Shown here one piece after another: positions 30,237 through 41,645 of a stretch of 64,000 nucleotides of DNA. The stretch is from Asterias rubens (taxonomy: Eukaryota; Echinodermata; Asteroidea; Forcipulatida; Asteriidae). Location of the stretch: NCBI RefSeq assembly GCF_902459465.1, contig NC_047062.1, positions 22,449,919-22,513,918 on the forward strand, read 5' to 3'. Position 1 is the first letter of the stretch. Every line of letters begins with the position of its first letter. The notes below the pieces were generated by a model. That model saw nothing but the letters and a program-made list of their open reading frames with translations, made no database searches and was not told where the DNA came from. A program made the translations under genes and the position numbers.

Positions 30237-30440
30237 GGGGTGGATTTCACAAAGAGTTAGGACGAGTCTTATCTCGAGTTAGGAAGAGTTGTTCGTCCTA
30301 ACTTGGGACAAGCTGTACGTAGAGGTATGACTAGTCCTAAGTAAGAGATAACAAAAACGTACAGTTAGTCCCAAGTTAGGACGAGCAACTCTTCCTAACT
30401 CGAGATAAGACTCGTCCTAACTCTTTGTGAAATCCACCCC
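30237..30440. mobile_element. MITE family F, complete palindromic copy
   Basis: GGGTGGATTTCACAAAGAGT at the left and its reverse complement at the right enclose inverted GACGAGTCTTATCTCGAGTT and AACTCGAGATAAGACTCGTC. The arms are close to 75 bases and nearly perfect. No coding capacity. Confidence 0.9.
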
Positions 30441-31085
30441 GGTGCCTTTTTTAAGGTCAAACTGTGAAAAGTATGATTTTCTCTCATTGATTATCCATCA
30501 TGCGATTATTTTGAGATATATCTTTCAAATGGAAACGAAAGAACTTGAATATTGTTTAGCGACATCCACTGCTTGAGCAGCTCTTTGACGTTGGGCCAGG
30601 GCTGGTTATCAAACAATTAGGTAATTAATTAGTATCTGAAAAATGTATCAAAATTATGATAAGCTCGGGAGAGGGGGGGGGGGCGTGGGGCTTCCATTCA
30701 CTGGTGGGACGGGTAAACTTCACAACTATTTCTTCCCCACAAATTTTGTCCAAAGTATTCCAAACATTCCAAACATTAAATTCCATATTGATGGATTTTA
30801 TTTGTATTTTATTTGTATTTTAAATTGAACCATCCCTAAAGTGTTTTGGCTTTAGCGTAAAATACATTGACTTGCCTATGAACTATGATATTCGAATGTG
30901 TGACGTCGGGTGTTCAGACTACATTGATCGCGGGAGACTCGCCAACAGAGGACGCGATTCCTATTTTAATACCTAGTCAGATACCCTAAACCAAATTCAA
31001 CGCTGAATTAACGGATGAAGTCCAGCTTGATAAATCACGTGCGGCACATTCAGAAACGCACGCTGGATTAGAATTTCTCAAAAAC
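30441..31085 (+). other. 5' flank of the POLR1H relict, copy A'
   Basis: Matches 2367-3085 except for a loss of about 88 bases before TGTGACGTCGGG. No coding exon. Confidence 0.5.
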
Positions 31086-31215
31086 ATGGACGGAGAGGAG
31101 TCATTTGCTTCTTCAAGAGAATTTTTCCCGCAATTTGGCTCCATTTTACCGTTTCCTGAAAAAGGAACGGTAGTTATGAAATGCAAGACGTGTCCTCACA
31201 AAGTAAATGCAAAAA
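31086..31215 (+). pseudogene. POLR1H: POLR1H exon 1, copy A'
   Basis: Same ATG and AAAA|GTAAGT donor as copy A. Reads REFFPQFGSILPFPEKG, then MKCKTCPHKVNAK. Only the second CxxC of the N-terminal ribbon is left. Confidence 0.75.
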
Positions 31216-31699
31216 GTAAGTTTAGAATATATGTATTTCTTGTGGAAACCGGAGCTTGTAAATTTGTGTGCGATGGCCCCCTGGACTTGTGCGTTATTTA
31301 TAAAATGGGTAGGCGGGGTCGGGACGTGGCTGGGGGGGGGGGGGAGGAGGCTGATGCATGATCGCAACATACTTTGAATATTATATTACTCTGATGATGT
31401 AAATGACATGTGACTGATAATTTGTAGTTTACAAAAAAAGTTGAATATTTTTTTAGTATAAAAAAAAATATTTATAAATAAAATAGTAGACATAGTTTTC
31501 AATAGTAATTTTGTAATTTTCATTATAATCGGCCTACGAACTAATAGGCCTCTCTGTAAGAGAAATGATTGCCTTTTATATCATCCTTTGTAATGATTGC
31601 ATCCTGGTGGCTCATCTGCTGTTGTTTAGTCATGTTATAATTTATAAAAATATATATATAATATAAATAAAATTATCTTTTTTAATTCAAATTGTGGTA

Positions 31700-32980
31700 A
31701 AAAAAACTAAAAGAAATACCCTTGGTACAACCACTTTTTCATTCGATATGAAATATTATAGTATCTAATTTACCTCAATGAGATATTTGTTTGTAAAAAT
31801 GAGTGAAAAAGTGATGGCGCCATACGGAAAGTTATCCCCATTGACTGTCTGACTTACTTTTTTGGAAATGAATGTGTCACAAATCTTATGATGAGGCATG
31901 GTCTGTGCTGTGCAACCTGCCGGTGCCGGGCACTCCTGATTTCAAAATCGACCAACACAAGTTAAAATAACCTTCCTTTCATTCACAGATTTTCAACAAA
32001 ATGTAACACTTGTAAAAAGTTGTGTTTATTAATATTATCCGGTCCTGCTAAAAGCCGACAACAGCCGACAACGCCCACAACAAGTCCAGAGCGCCGCCAA
32101 CACGCCGCCAACAAGTTTTAAATACCTCAAAAATGACCAATAAACCATAGATATTAGAACTATATGTCTTCTGTAATATAAACATAAATTTAATGGAAAA
32201 ACTTCACGAAAAGTGTGTATTTTTTAACCAGAAAAAAACTTCACTTGCACGGAAAGCGGTCGGACGCCATCTTGGCTTAAAAACCGTGTTTGGACCAGAC
32301 CATTATGATACGAGTAGATTTAGCACTTGTCAACAACAGAGGGCGGGCTTCATGTGAAGACCTTCACTGCAGTGTGCACAGTGCATGACGCCCGCCCTCT
32401 ATTGCTAAATCTGACTTACCCGCATCATAATGAACTGGTCCAAACACGATTTTAAGCCAAGATGGCGTCCGACCGTTTTCCGTGAAAGTTAAGGTTTTTT
32501 CCTGGTTAAAAATTCACACTTTTCGTGAATTTTGTCCATTAAATTTATGTTTAATCACGATCAAAAGAAAAGCAAATCGCCATCTTTAAATTAGATCCGG
32601 TTATTTTTATGAATGAACCAAGTGACACTGTCTAAAATTAATATCGATCCGCCCATACGATCTCATTCACAAACGCTCAGCGCCCTCTAGTGGCGAAAAT
32701 GGTTTTTTTTAAATAGTTTTTTATTTTTTTTAATTTTTTTTTATAGCGCCCTCTAGCGGCGAAAAAAACTATTCGAATATCCGGTTAATTTCGGATAGTT
32801 GGCCAGCGGTATCCGAATATCAAAATTTCACTATTCGCCCAGCACTACTCTGGACTTGTTGTCAGCTTTTAGTAGGACCCATATTATCAGTGAATTTATT
32901 GTTCTTTGTATCAGTGGTGACCGCATATAATCACTATCGTTAGCACAGACAGCATATTTTTGAATATATGAAAAGTCACT
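31700..32980. mobile_element. 1.28-kb composite insertion in POLR1H intron 1 (A' only)
   Basis: Copy A reads directly across this site (GTGGTAAA to TTTTTGTCTTCC). The insertion contains an outer inverted pair at 32040-32881 (GGTCCTGCTAAAAGCCGACA against TGTCAGCTTTTAGTAGGACC). Inside that is a foldback at about 32176-32556 with arms near 150 bases (TTAAGCCAAGATGGCGTCCG on the right arm). Next to the right arm is GTGCTGGGCGAATAGTG read on the minus strand. No coding frame is recognised. Confidence 0.75.
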
Positions 32981-33003
32981 TTTTGTCTTCCTTCTCATTA
33001 CAG

Positions 33004-33106
33004 CTGCATTACATGGTGTGGTCTATCATTCATACCTGTGTCTCAACTCTCGCAAGAATGTTGAAGGTCGTTACAAGGTTACAGCCGGAAAGACCTAGGA
33101 CCACTG
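33004..33106 (+). pseudogene. POLR1H: POLR1H exon 2, copy A', frameshifted
   Basis: Starts T-A-LHGVVYHS with no early stop, then continues open as NSRKNVEGRYKVTAGKT to a TAG at 33096-33098. The 103-base length leaves the GPL codons before the donor out of frame. A two-base difference (CATACC against CATC) separates it from copy A. Confidence 0.6.
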
Positions 33107-33640
33107 GTGAGTGAAACACTGGAGTTTTAGGCCAAGTTAAAAAAGAAACATGTTTTTAGCATCCCCGCCCGCTTCCTTTTTACATGCTGCCTCCTCTTAA
33201 TTTTTTAAATTAAAAACCTTTTTTTTTTATGCACATTAAAAAAATAATTACGCACATTTTTTTCAAAGGGTATTTTTAAACGTTCTCAGCTAAAACAATC
33301 TGAATGTCTTGACCAATGCGTTTCATATATGTATTGTTTGTTTGAGCAGTAGAAAAAACAATGGATATTTGACATTTTAAAAAGAATGGTGGCCCTCTGG
33401 AAATAAAAAATAAAAAGCCCCTCCTTCCTTTTTTTGAGAAACCCGGATGCAAAACATGTTTCTTTTTTTACTCGGCCTTATCTTAGGAAATGTCCAAATT
33501 GTTTAGGTTTATATCTTGATGCTTACATATAGAAATGTTCGTACTTTATGTTGTTTATTTGTCTATGCTATAACCACCAAAACATTTTGTTTGTATTTTT
33601 TTCTTTCAGAGGTTTCATTATTTATATTTAACTGTGAATT
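33107..33640 (+). other. POLR1H intron 2, 5' part, copy A'
   Basis: AT-rich intron matching 3771-4300 of copy A. No element of its own. Confidence 0.5.
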
Positions 33641-34870
33641 AATAAAAAAAAAGATGTACTAATAAAATCTGTGAAAAGGGTTCACCACCCACAGCGAAAC
33701 CTCTGGCAATTTCTAAAATTGGTTCATGAAAAAGATGCACAATAGATGAAATTTATTCGGTGACTTATTTCATATGGTTTCTTTTGAAGAATATAACCCC
33801 GAAAATATTTAGGTTTTACAAAAACAAATCGGGGAACCTCTGGTCAATATTATGAAATTGTTTGAAAGATAAATGCACAATTTTAGTTTGAATTAAAGGT
33901 GGTTTATCATTTCGTAAATTTTGAAGAAAAAAAAACAACCCCGAAATTTCTTTGTTTGTACTTGTTGTTTTATTTCAGAAGTTTTATCCCTCTGAAAAAA
34001 GCAAAAATCAGTGATAAAGGTTTGCTAACCGTAGGGAAAGCTCTGGCCAATGGTTTTAACTACGTTTAATTGAAAAATGTACCAGCACTTCATTTTAATT
34101 GGCAATTTTTTTTCTAATTTAGTAATTTTTGAAAATTACCCTCCCCCCCCTCCCCAAATATTTGGTTAGAAATAGTTTGTTTTATTTTTTATATTTAACT
34201 CTTAAGAAGAGCAACATTCAGTGATATGGGTTCGCCACCCATAGGGAAACCTCTGGCCATTTTTTTAACTGTGTTTAATTGAAAAAAGAACCACTTGCAT
34301 TTTAAAAGGCAATTTTTTTTTATAATTTGGTAATTTTTGAAAATTACCCCCCCCCCCCCCAAATATTTGGTTAGAAATAGTTTTGTTTTATATCTTTTAT
34401 TTTTTATATTTAACTCTTAAGAAGAGCAAAATTCAGTGATATGGGTTCGCCACCCATAGGGAAACCTCTGGCCAATTTTTTAACTGTTAATTGAAAATTT
34501 TGCCACTTCATATTTATTAGGTGATTTATCATTTGGCAAGTTTTGAAAAACGAGCCCCCAAATATTTGGTTTTGTATTTTTAACTCTGAATGCAGAAGAG
34601 CAAAAATTCAGTGACAAAGGGTTCGCCACCCGTAAGGAAACCCCTGGCCAATTTTTTAACTGTGTTTGATTGAAAATTGCGCCACTTCAATATAAAAATT
34701 TGCATTTGGTAAATTTTGAAAAATAACTTAAGCCCCCCAGATATTTTGATATGCGAATAGGTTCGTTTCATTTCAGAGGCTTCATATTTTACCTGTGAAA
34801 AAAAATCGGTGACAAAGGGTTCGCCACCCGTAAGGAAACCCCTGGCCAATTTTTTTGAAATGTTTGGGAA
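33641..34870 (+). repeat. ~190-bp repeats in POLR1H intron 2, copy A'
   Basis: Cores of the GGGTTCGCCACCCGTAAGG type recur near 33680, 34019, 34230, 34443, 34619 and 34817, with a degraded one near 33825. C-runs of variable length (about 34142, 34345) sit in the spacers. Confidence 0.8.
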
Positions 34871-35106
34871 AAAAGCAAACCTTATTTGTTGATGTATCGA
34901 AATCTTTACCTCGGATGGATTCATCGCTACTGTGACAGTGTTTTGCCTCTTTCTGTTTTCTCAGCAAGTAGAACCAGTAGACCTATTTTGCTGAAACTTT
35001 CACAGTTTTATTTCATCTTAGGCGCTTTATCACAAATTGGTTTTTTCAATGCTTGGTTATTTTTCATTACTTCTTAATTTCATTTTTGTATCTGGTCTGG
35101 TTTCAG

Positions 35107-35216
35107 ATTGACAGGGCATGTGCCAAGTGCGGTCACGATGGACTTCATTTCCACACCAGGCAAACACGATCAGCTGATGAAGGACAAACCGTCTTCTATT
35201 TCTGCCCATCATGCAA
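35107..35216 (+). pseudogene. POLR1H: POLR1H exon 3, first copy in A'
   Basis: Encodes the same ribbon peptide as copy A ([19 protein letters not shown]) with the same acceptor and TGCAA|GTAAGT donor. Confidence 0.85.
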
Positions 35217-35235
35217 GTAAGTTAATCACTACTTA

Positions 35236-35371
35236 AGCCCGGTTCCTTTTTCCTGCATATGCAAAGTGAATTTTGGCGACACAGCCCTGTTTTCTTAGGG
35301 AATGTTTCGAAGGGGTTGAACACAGTTCAAAATTTGCTTGGCATTCGCAGGAAGTATGAACCGGGCTTTGG
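35236..35371. mobile_element. MITE family G copy
   Basis: AAGCCCGGTTCCTTTTTCCT and AGGAAGTATGAACCGGGCTT are inverted termini. Both arms carry the same C/G change relative to copy A, so the pairing is kept. Confidence 0.7.
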
Positions 35372-35734
35372 GCTTGTAGACCCTTTTAGGTTTAATATAC
35401 AGTTTCCATAGATTGCACAGGGGTTAGTAGGAACCTGTGAGGGCAGAGATGGTTCTTGTGATTTATTTAGCTTGGTCACTACATATTTGGCTGCACAGGC
35501 AGTTTATTCCCAAGGGAGCTGAGTTGGTTTGATGAATGAAATAAATGGCCTAGTGATCAGGGGTAACACTGTTGAAGAGCCACGAGCGTCACTGAATTAC
35601 AGATTTCAGTGCTACATGAGGATTAGTACAAGCAGAAATTCACTGTTTACATGACATGTGTGTAAAGCACAATATGGTTACATTCAGCAAAACAGAAACA
35701 AACAAAACATGCAATTGGATCTTGAAGGATCTGT

Positions 35735-35868
35735 GGTGGACTTCACAAAGAGTTAAGACTAGTCTTATCTTGAGTTAAGACAAGTTACTCGTCCAACGTA
35801 GGACTAGCATTAAGTTTGTCCTAAGTTAAGACCAGTCCTAACTCTTTGCGAAATTGACCCCAGGATGG
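35735..35868. mobile_element. MITE family F copy
   Basis: GGACTTCACAAAGAGTTAAG and CCTAACTCTTTGCGAAATTG are inverted arms, as at 6245-6373. Confidence 0.7.
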
Positions 35869-35932
35869 TTAGGGTCAAAGGTTCATTTTTTATGTAAAGG
35901 TAATTTTTGATTTTTTTTCCGTTGATTTACAG

Positions 35933-35957
35933 GCATCAAGAGATTGAGTACTCCTGA
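35933..35957 (+). pseudogene. POLR1H exon 4, copy 1 of 7 in A'
   Basis: HQEIEYS-stop after TTGATTTACAG. It pairs with the exon 3 at 35107-35216. Confidence 0.8.
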
Positions 35958-36730
35958 AGAGAATCAACATCTTCGGATCGGTATACACTGAGAAGAACTC
36001 GAGGCAATAGCTCACTGGAACAAGGAGATGAAATCGACGACGACGACAACAAAGACGACCACCTGATGCCAGAGAGATGTCTTACTGATGAGGAGGCCGA
36101 TGTTTTAACTGTGTTTATTAATTGAAAAATGTGGCACTTCATATTAGGTGATTTATCATTTGGTAAGTTTTGAACAAGCCCCCAAATATTTGGTTTTATA
36201 TTTTTAACTCTGAAAACAGAAGAGCAAAATTCAGTGACAAAGGGGTCGCCACCCGTAAGGAAACCCCTGGAATTTTTTTTTAACTGTGTTTGATTGAAAA
36301 TTGCACCACTTCAAATTAAAAATTTGCATTTGGTAAATTTTGAAAAATAACTTAAGCCCCCCAGATATTTTGATATGCGAATAGGTTCGTTTCATTTCAG
36401 AGGCTTCATATTTTACCTGTGAAAAAAAATCGGTGACAAAGGGTTCGCCACCCGTAAGGAAACCCCTGGCCAATTTTTTTGAAATGTTTGGGAAAAAAGC
36501 AAACCTTATTTGTTGATGTATCGAAATCTTTACCTCGGATGGATTCATCGCTACTGTGACAGTGTTTTGCCTCTTTCTGTTTTCTCAGCAAGTAGAACCA
36601 GTAGACCTATTTTGCTGAAACTTTCACAGTTTTATTTCATCTTAGGCGCTTTATCACAAATTGGTTTTTTCAATGCTTGGTTATTTTTCATTACTTCTTA
36701 ATTTCATTTTTGTATCTGGTCTGGTTTCAG

Positions 36731-36840
36731 ATTGACAGGGCATGTGCCAAGTGCGGTCACGATGGACTTCATTTCAACACCAGGCAAACACGATCAGCTG
36801 ATGAAGGACAAACCGTCTTCTATTTCTGCCCATCATGCAA
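36731..36840 (+). pseudogene. POLR1H exon 3, second copy in A'
   Basis: Identical in layout to the first copy. One coding change turns LHFHTRQ into LHFNTRQ (CAC to AAC). All four Cys and the RSADEG hairpin remain. Confidence 0.8.
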
Positions 36841-36859
36841 GTAAGTTAATCACTACTTA

Positions 36860-36995
36860 AGCCCGGTTCCTTTTTCCTGCATATGCAAAGTGAATTTTGG
36901 CGACACAGCCCTGTTTTCTTAGGGAATGTTTCGAAGGGGTTGAACACAGTTCAAAATTTGCTTGGCATTCGCAGGAAGTATGAACCGGGCTTTGG
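36860..36995. mobile_element. MITE family G copy
   Basis: Same inverted termini as 35236-35371. Duplicated with the 1622-bp unit. Confidence 0.7.
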
Positions 36996-37354
36996 GCTTG
37001 TAGACCCTTTTAGGTTTAATATACAGTTTCCATAGATTGCACAGGGGTTAGTAGGAACCTGTGAGGGCAGAGATGGTTCTTGTGATTTATTTAGCTTGGT
37101 CACTACATATTTGGCTGCACAGGCAGTTTATTCCCAAGGGAGCTGAGTTGGTTTGATGAATGAAATAAATGGCCTAGTGATCAGGGGTAACACTGTTGAA
37201 GAGCCACGAGCGTCACTGAATTACAGATTTCAGTGCTACATGAGGATTAGTACAAGCAGAAATTCACTGTTTACATGACGTGTGTAAAGCACAATATGGT
37301 TACATTCAGCAAAACAGAAACAAACAAAACATGCAATTGGATCTTGAAGGATCT

Positions 37355-37489
37355 GTGGTGGACTTCACAAAGAGTTAAGACTAGTCTTATCTTGAGTTAA
37401 GACAAGTTACTCGTCCAACGTAGGACTAGCATTAAGTTTGTCCTAAGTTAAGACCAGTCCTAACTCTTTGCGAAATTGACCCCAGGATG
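37355..37489. mobile_element. MITE family F copy
   Basis: Same arms as 35735-35868. Its right end is the sequence left behind in all 788-bp units. Confidence 0.7.
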
Positions 37490-37554
37490 GTTAGGGTCAA
37501 AGGTTCATTTTTTATGTAAAGGTAATTTTTGATTTTTTTTCCGTTGATTTACAG

Positions 37555-37579
37555 GCATCAAGAGATTGAGTACTCCTGA
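37555..37579 (+). pseudogene. POLR1H exon 4, copy 2 of 7 in A'
   Basis: HQEIEYS-stop. It follows the second exon 3, so this pair could still splice together. Confidence 0.75.
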
Positions 37580-38341
37580 AGAGAATCAACATCTTCGGAT
37601 CGGTATACACTGAGAAGAACTCGAGGCAATAGCTCACTGGAACAAGGAGATGAAATCGACGACGACGACAACAAAGACGACCACCTGATGCCAGAGAGAT
37701 GTCTTACTGATGAGGAGGCCGATGTTTTAACTGTGTTTATTAATTGAAAAATGCGGCACTTCATATTAGGTGATTTATCATTTGGTAAGTTTTGAACAAG
37801 TCCCCAAATATTTGGTTTTATATTTTTAACTCTGAAAACAGAAGAGCAAAAATTCAGTGACAAAGGGGTCGCCACCCGTAAGGAAACCCCTGGAATTTTT
37901 TTAACTGTGTTTGATTGAAAGTTGCGCGACTTCAAACTAAAAGTTGACATTTGGCCCCCAAAATATTTTGATGTACAAATAGGCTCGTTTTATTTCAGAC
38001 GTTTTATATTTTACCTGTGAAAACAGAGGAGCAAAAATCAGTGACAAAGGGTTCGCCACCCGTAAGGAAACCCCTGGCCATTTTTTTTTAAATGTTTGGA
38101 AAAAACAAACGTAATTTGTTGATGTATCAAAATCTTTACCTTGGATGGATTCATCGCTACTGTGACAGGGTTTGCTTCTTTCTGTTTTCTCAGCAAGTAG
38201 AACCAGTAGACCCATTTTGCTGAAACTTTCACCGTTTTATTTCATCTTTCTAACTCTTTTTGAAATTGACCCAGGATGATTAGGGTCAAAGGTTCATTTT
38301 TAATGTAAAAGTAAATTTTTATTTATTTTTTTGATTTACAG

Positions 38342-38366
38342 GCATCAAGAGATTGAGTACTCTTGA
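38342..38366 (+). pseudogene. POLR1H exon 4, copy 3 of 7 in A'
   Basis: HQEIEYS-stop with the TCT variant of the last codon. First copy of the exon-3-less series. Confidence 0.75.
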
Positions 38367-39128
38367 AGAGAATCAACATCTTTGGATCGGTCTACACTGA
38401 GAGGAACTCAAGGCAATAGCTCACTGGAACAAGGAGATGAAATCGACGACGACGACAACAAAGACGACCACCTGATGCCAGAGAGATGTCTTACTGATGA
38501 GGAGGCCGATGTTTTACCTGTGTTTATTAATTGAAAAATGCGCAACTTCAAATTAGGTGATTTATCATTTGGTAAGTTTTGCACAAGTCCCCAAATATTT
38601 GGTTTTATTTATTTAACTCTGAAAACAGAAGAGCAAAAATTCAGTGACAAAGGGTTCGCCACCCGTAAGGAAACCCCTGGACAATTTTTTAACTGTGTTT
38701 GATTGAAAGTTGCGCGACTTCAAACTAAAAGTTGACATTTGGCCCCCAAAATATTTTGATGTACAAACAGGCTCGTTTTATTTCAGACGTTTTATATTTT
38801 ACCTGTGAAAACAGGAGCAAAAATCAGTGACAAAGGGTTCGCCACCCGTAAGGAAACCCCTGGCCATTTTTTTTTTAAATGTTTGGAAAAAACAAACATA
38901 ATTTGTTGATGTATCAAAATCTTTACCTTGGATGGATTCATCGCTACTGTGACAGGGTTTGCTTCTTTCTGTTTTCTCAGCAAGTAGAACCAGTAGACCC
39001 ATTTTGCTGAAACTTTCACCGTTTTATTTCATCTTTCTAACTCTTTTTGAAATTGACCCAGGATGATTAGGGTCAAAGGTTCATTTTTAATGTAAAAGTA
39101 AATTTTTATTTATTTTTTTGATTTACAG

Positions 39129-39153
39129 GCATCAAGAGATTGAGTACTCTTGA
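39129..39153 (+). pseudogene. POLR1H exon 4, copy 4 of 7 in A'
   Basis: HQEIEYS-stop; identical exon to copy 3. Confidence 0.75.
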
Positions 39154-39918
39154 AGAGAATCAACATCTTTGGATCGGTCTACACTGAGAGGAACTCAAGG
39201 CAATAGCTCACTGGAACAAGGAGATGAAATCGACGACGACGACAACAAAGACGACCACCTGATGCCAGAGAGATGTCTTACTGATGAGGAGGCCGATGTT
39301 TTACCTGTGTTTATTAATTGAAAAATGCGCAACTTCAAATTAGGTGATTTATCATTTGGTAAGTTTTGCACAAGTCCCCAAATGTTTGGTTTTATATATT
39401 TAACTCTGAAAACAGAAGAGCAAAAATTCAGTGACAAAGGGTTCGCCACACGTAAGGAAACCCCTGGACAATTTTTTAACTGTGTTTGATTGAAAATTGC
39501 GCGACTTCAAACTAAAAGTTGACATTTGGCCCCCAAAATATTGTGATGTACAAATAGGCTCGTTTTATTTCAGACGTTTTATATTTTACCAGTGAAAACA
39601 GAGGAGCAAAAATCAGTGACAAAGGGTTCGCCACCCGTAAGGAAACCCCTGGCCATTTTTTTTTTAAATGTTTGGAAAAAAACAAACGTAATTTGTTGAT
39701 GTATCAAAATCTTTACCTTGGATGGATTCATCGCTACTGTGACAGGGTTTGCTTCTTTCTGTTTTCTCAGCAAGTAGAACCAGTAGACCCATTTTGCTGA
39801 AACTTTCACCGTTTTATTTCATCTTTCTAACTCTTTGTGAAATTGACCCAGGATGATTAGGGTCAAAGGTTCATTTTTAATGTAAAAGTAAATTTTTATT
39901 TATTTTTTTGATTTACAG

Positions 39919-39943
39919 GCATCAAGAGATTAAGTACTCTTGA
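39919..39943 (+). pseudogene. POLR1H exon 4, copy 5 of 7 in A'
   Basis: HQEIKYS-stop: GAG has become AAG. The next unit shares the change, so one was copied from the other. The unit also has a one-base loss in the acidic post-stop frame (AAAGCGACC). Confidence 0.75.
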
Positions 39944-40706
39944 AGAGAATCAACATCTTTGGATCGGTCTACACTGAGAGGAACTCAAGGCAATAGCTCA
40001 CTGGAACAAGGAGATGAAATCGACGACGACGACAACAAAGCGACCACCTGATGCCAGAGAGATGTCTTACTGATGAGGAGGCCGATGTTTTACCTGTGTT
40101 TATTAATTGAAAAATGCGCCACTTCAAATTAGGTGATTTATCATTTGGTAAGTTTTGCACAAGTCCCCAAATGTTTGGTTTTATATATTTAACTCTGAAA
40201 ACAGAAGAGCAAAAATTCAGTGACAAAGGGTTCGCCACACGTAAGGAAACCCCTGGAAATTTTTTAACTGTGTTTGATTGAAAATTGCGCGACTTCAAAC
40301 TAAAAGTTGACATTTGGCCCCCAAAATATTGTGATGTACAAATAGGCTCGTTTTATTTCAGACGTTTTATATTTTACCAGTGAAAACAGAGGAGCAAAAA
40401 TCAGTGACAAAGGGTTCGCCACCCGTAAGGAAACCCCTGGCCATTTTTTTTTTAAATGTTTGGAAAAAAACAAACGTAATTTGTTGATGTATCAAAATCT
40501 TTACCATGGATGGATTCATCGCTACTGTGACAGGGTTTGCTTCTTTCTGTTTTCTCAGCAAGTAGAACCAGTAGACCCATTTTGCTGAAACTTTCACCGT
40601 TTTATTTCATCTTTCTAACTCTTTGTGAAATTGACCCAGGATGATTAGGGTCAAAGGTTCATTTTTAATGTAAAAGTAAATTTTTATTTATTTTTTTGAT
40701 TTACAG

Positions 40707-40731
40707 GCATCAAGAGATTAAGTACTCTTGA
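40707..40731 (+). pseudogene. POLR1H exon 4, copy 6 of 7 in A'
   Basis: HQEIKYS-stop, with the same AAAGCGACC deletion as copy 5. Confidence 0.75.
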
Positions 40732-41478
40732 AGAGAATCAACATCTTTGGATCGGTCTACACTGAGAGGAACTCAAGGCAATAGCTCACTGGAACAAGGA
40801 GATGAAATCGACGACGACGACAACAAAGCGACCACCTGATGCCAGAGAGATGTCTTACTGATGAGGAGGCCGATGTTTTACCTGTGTTTATTAATTGAAA
40901 AATGCGCCACTTCAAATTAGGTGATTTATCATTTGGTAAGTTTTGCACAAGTCCCCAAATGTTTGGTTTTATATATTTAACTCTGAAAACAGAAGAGCAA
41001 AAATTCAGTGACAAAGGGTTCGCCACACGTAAGGAAACCCCTGGAAATTTTTTTAACTGTGTTTGATTGAAAATTGCGCCACTTCAAACTAAAAGTTGAC
41101 GTTTGGCCCCCAAAATATTTTGATGTACAAATAGGCTCGTTTTATTTCAGACGTTTTATATTTTACCAGTGAAAACAGAGGAGCAAAAATCAGTGACAAA
41201 GGGTTCGCCTGGCCATTTTTTTTTTAAATGTTTGGAAAAAAACGAGCGTAATTTGTTGATGTATCAAAATCTTTACCTTGGATGAATTCATCGCTACTGT
41301 GACAGGGTTTGCTTCTTTCTGTTTTCTCAGCAAGTAGAACCAGTAGACCCATTTTGCTGAAACTTTCACCGTTTTATTTCATCTTTCTAACTCTTTGTGA
41401 AATTGACCCAGGATGATTAGGGTCAAAGGTTCATTTTTAATGTAAAAATAAATTTTTATTTATTTTTTTGATTTACAG

Positions 41479-41503
41479 GCATCAAGAGATTGAGTACTCT
41501 TGA
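41479..41503 (+). pseudogene. POLR1H exon 4, copy 7 of 7 in A'
   Basis: HQEIEYS-stop. It is the equivalent of the third copy in block A and runs into the same unique 3' flank, but the post-stop frame is cut early by TGA near 41694. Confidence 0.75.
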
Positions 41504-41645
41504 AGAGAATCAACATCTTCGGATCGGTCTACACTGAGAGGAACTCAAGGCAAGAGCTCACTGGAACAAGGAGATGAAATCATCACCGAAGACGACGACG
41601 ACCACCTGATGCCAGAGAGATATCTTACTGATGAGGAGGCCGAGC

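Larger units (their letters stand above)
31086..35957 (+). pseudogene. POLR1H: POLR1H (RPA12) relict, copy A'
   Basis: Exons at 31086-31215, 33004-33106, 35107-35216 and 35933-35957 repeat the gene of copy A. The C-terminal ribbon of exon 3 is intact. In exon 1 the first zinc-ligand Cys codon reads TTC (F), whereas copy A has TGG (W) at the same codon. Both are one base from TGC, implying an intact Cys at the time of duplication. Exon 2 is 103 bases, which breaks phase with exon 3, and runs into TAG near its end. It is therefore also disabled, but by partly different changes. Confidence 0.75.
36099..41645 (+). repeat. expanded array: one 1622-bp unit then 788-bp units (7 exon-4 copies in all)
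   Basis: Exon-4 acceptors open exons at 35933, 37555, 38342, 39129, 39919, 40707 and 41479 (spacings 1622, 787, 787, 790, 788, 772). The 1622-bp unit retains exon 3 and intron 3 with MITEs G and F. The shorter units lack everything between TTTATTTCATCTT and CTAACTCTTTG(T/C)GAAATTG. Each unit keeps two 190-bp cores. The last unit is 3' terminal and lacks part of one core (near 41208). Confidence 0.9.
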
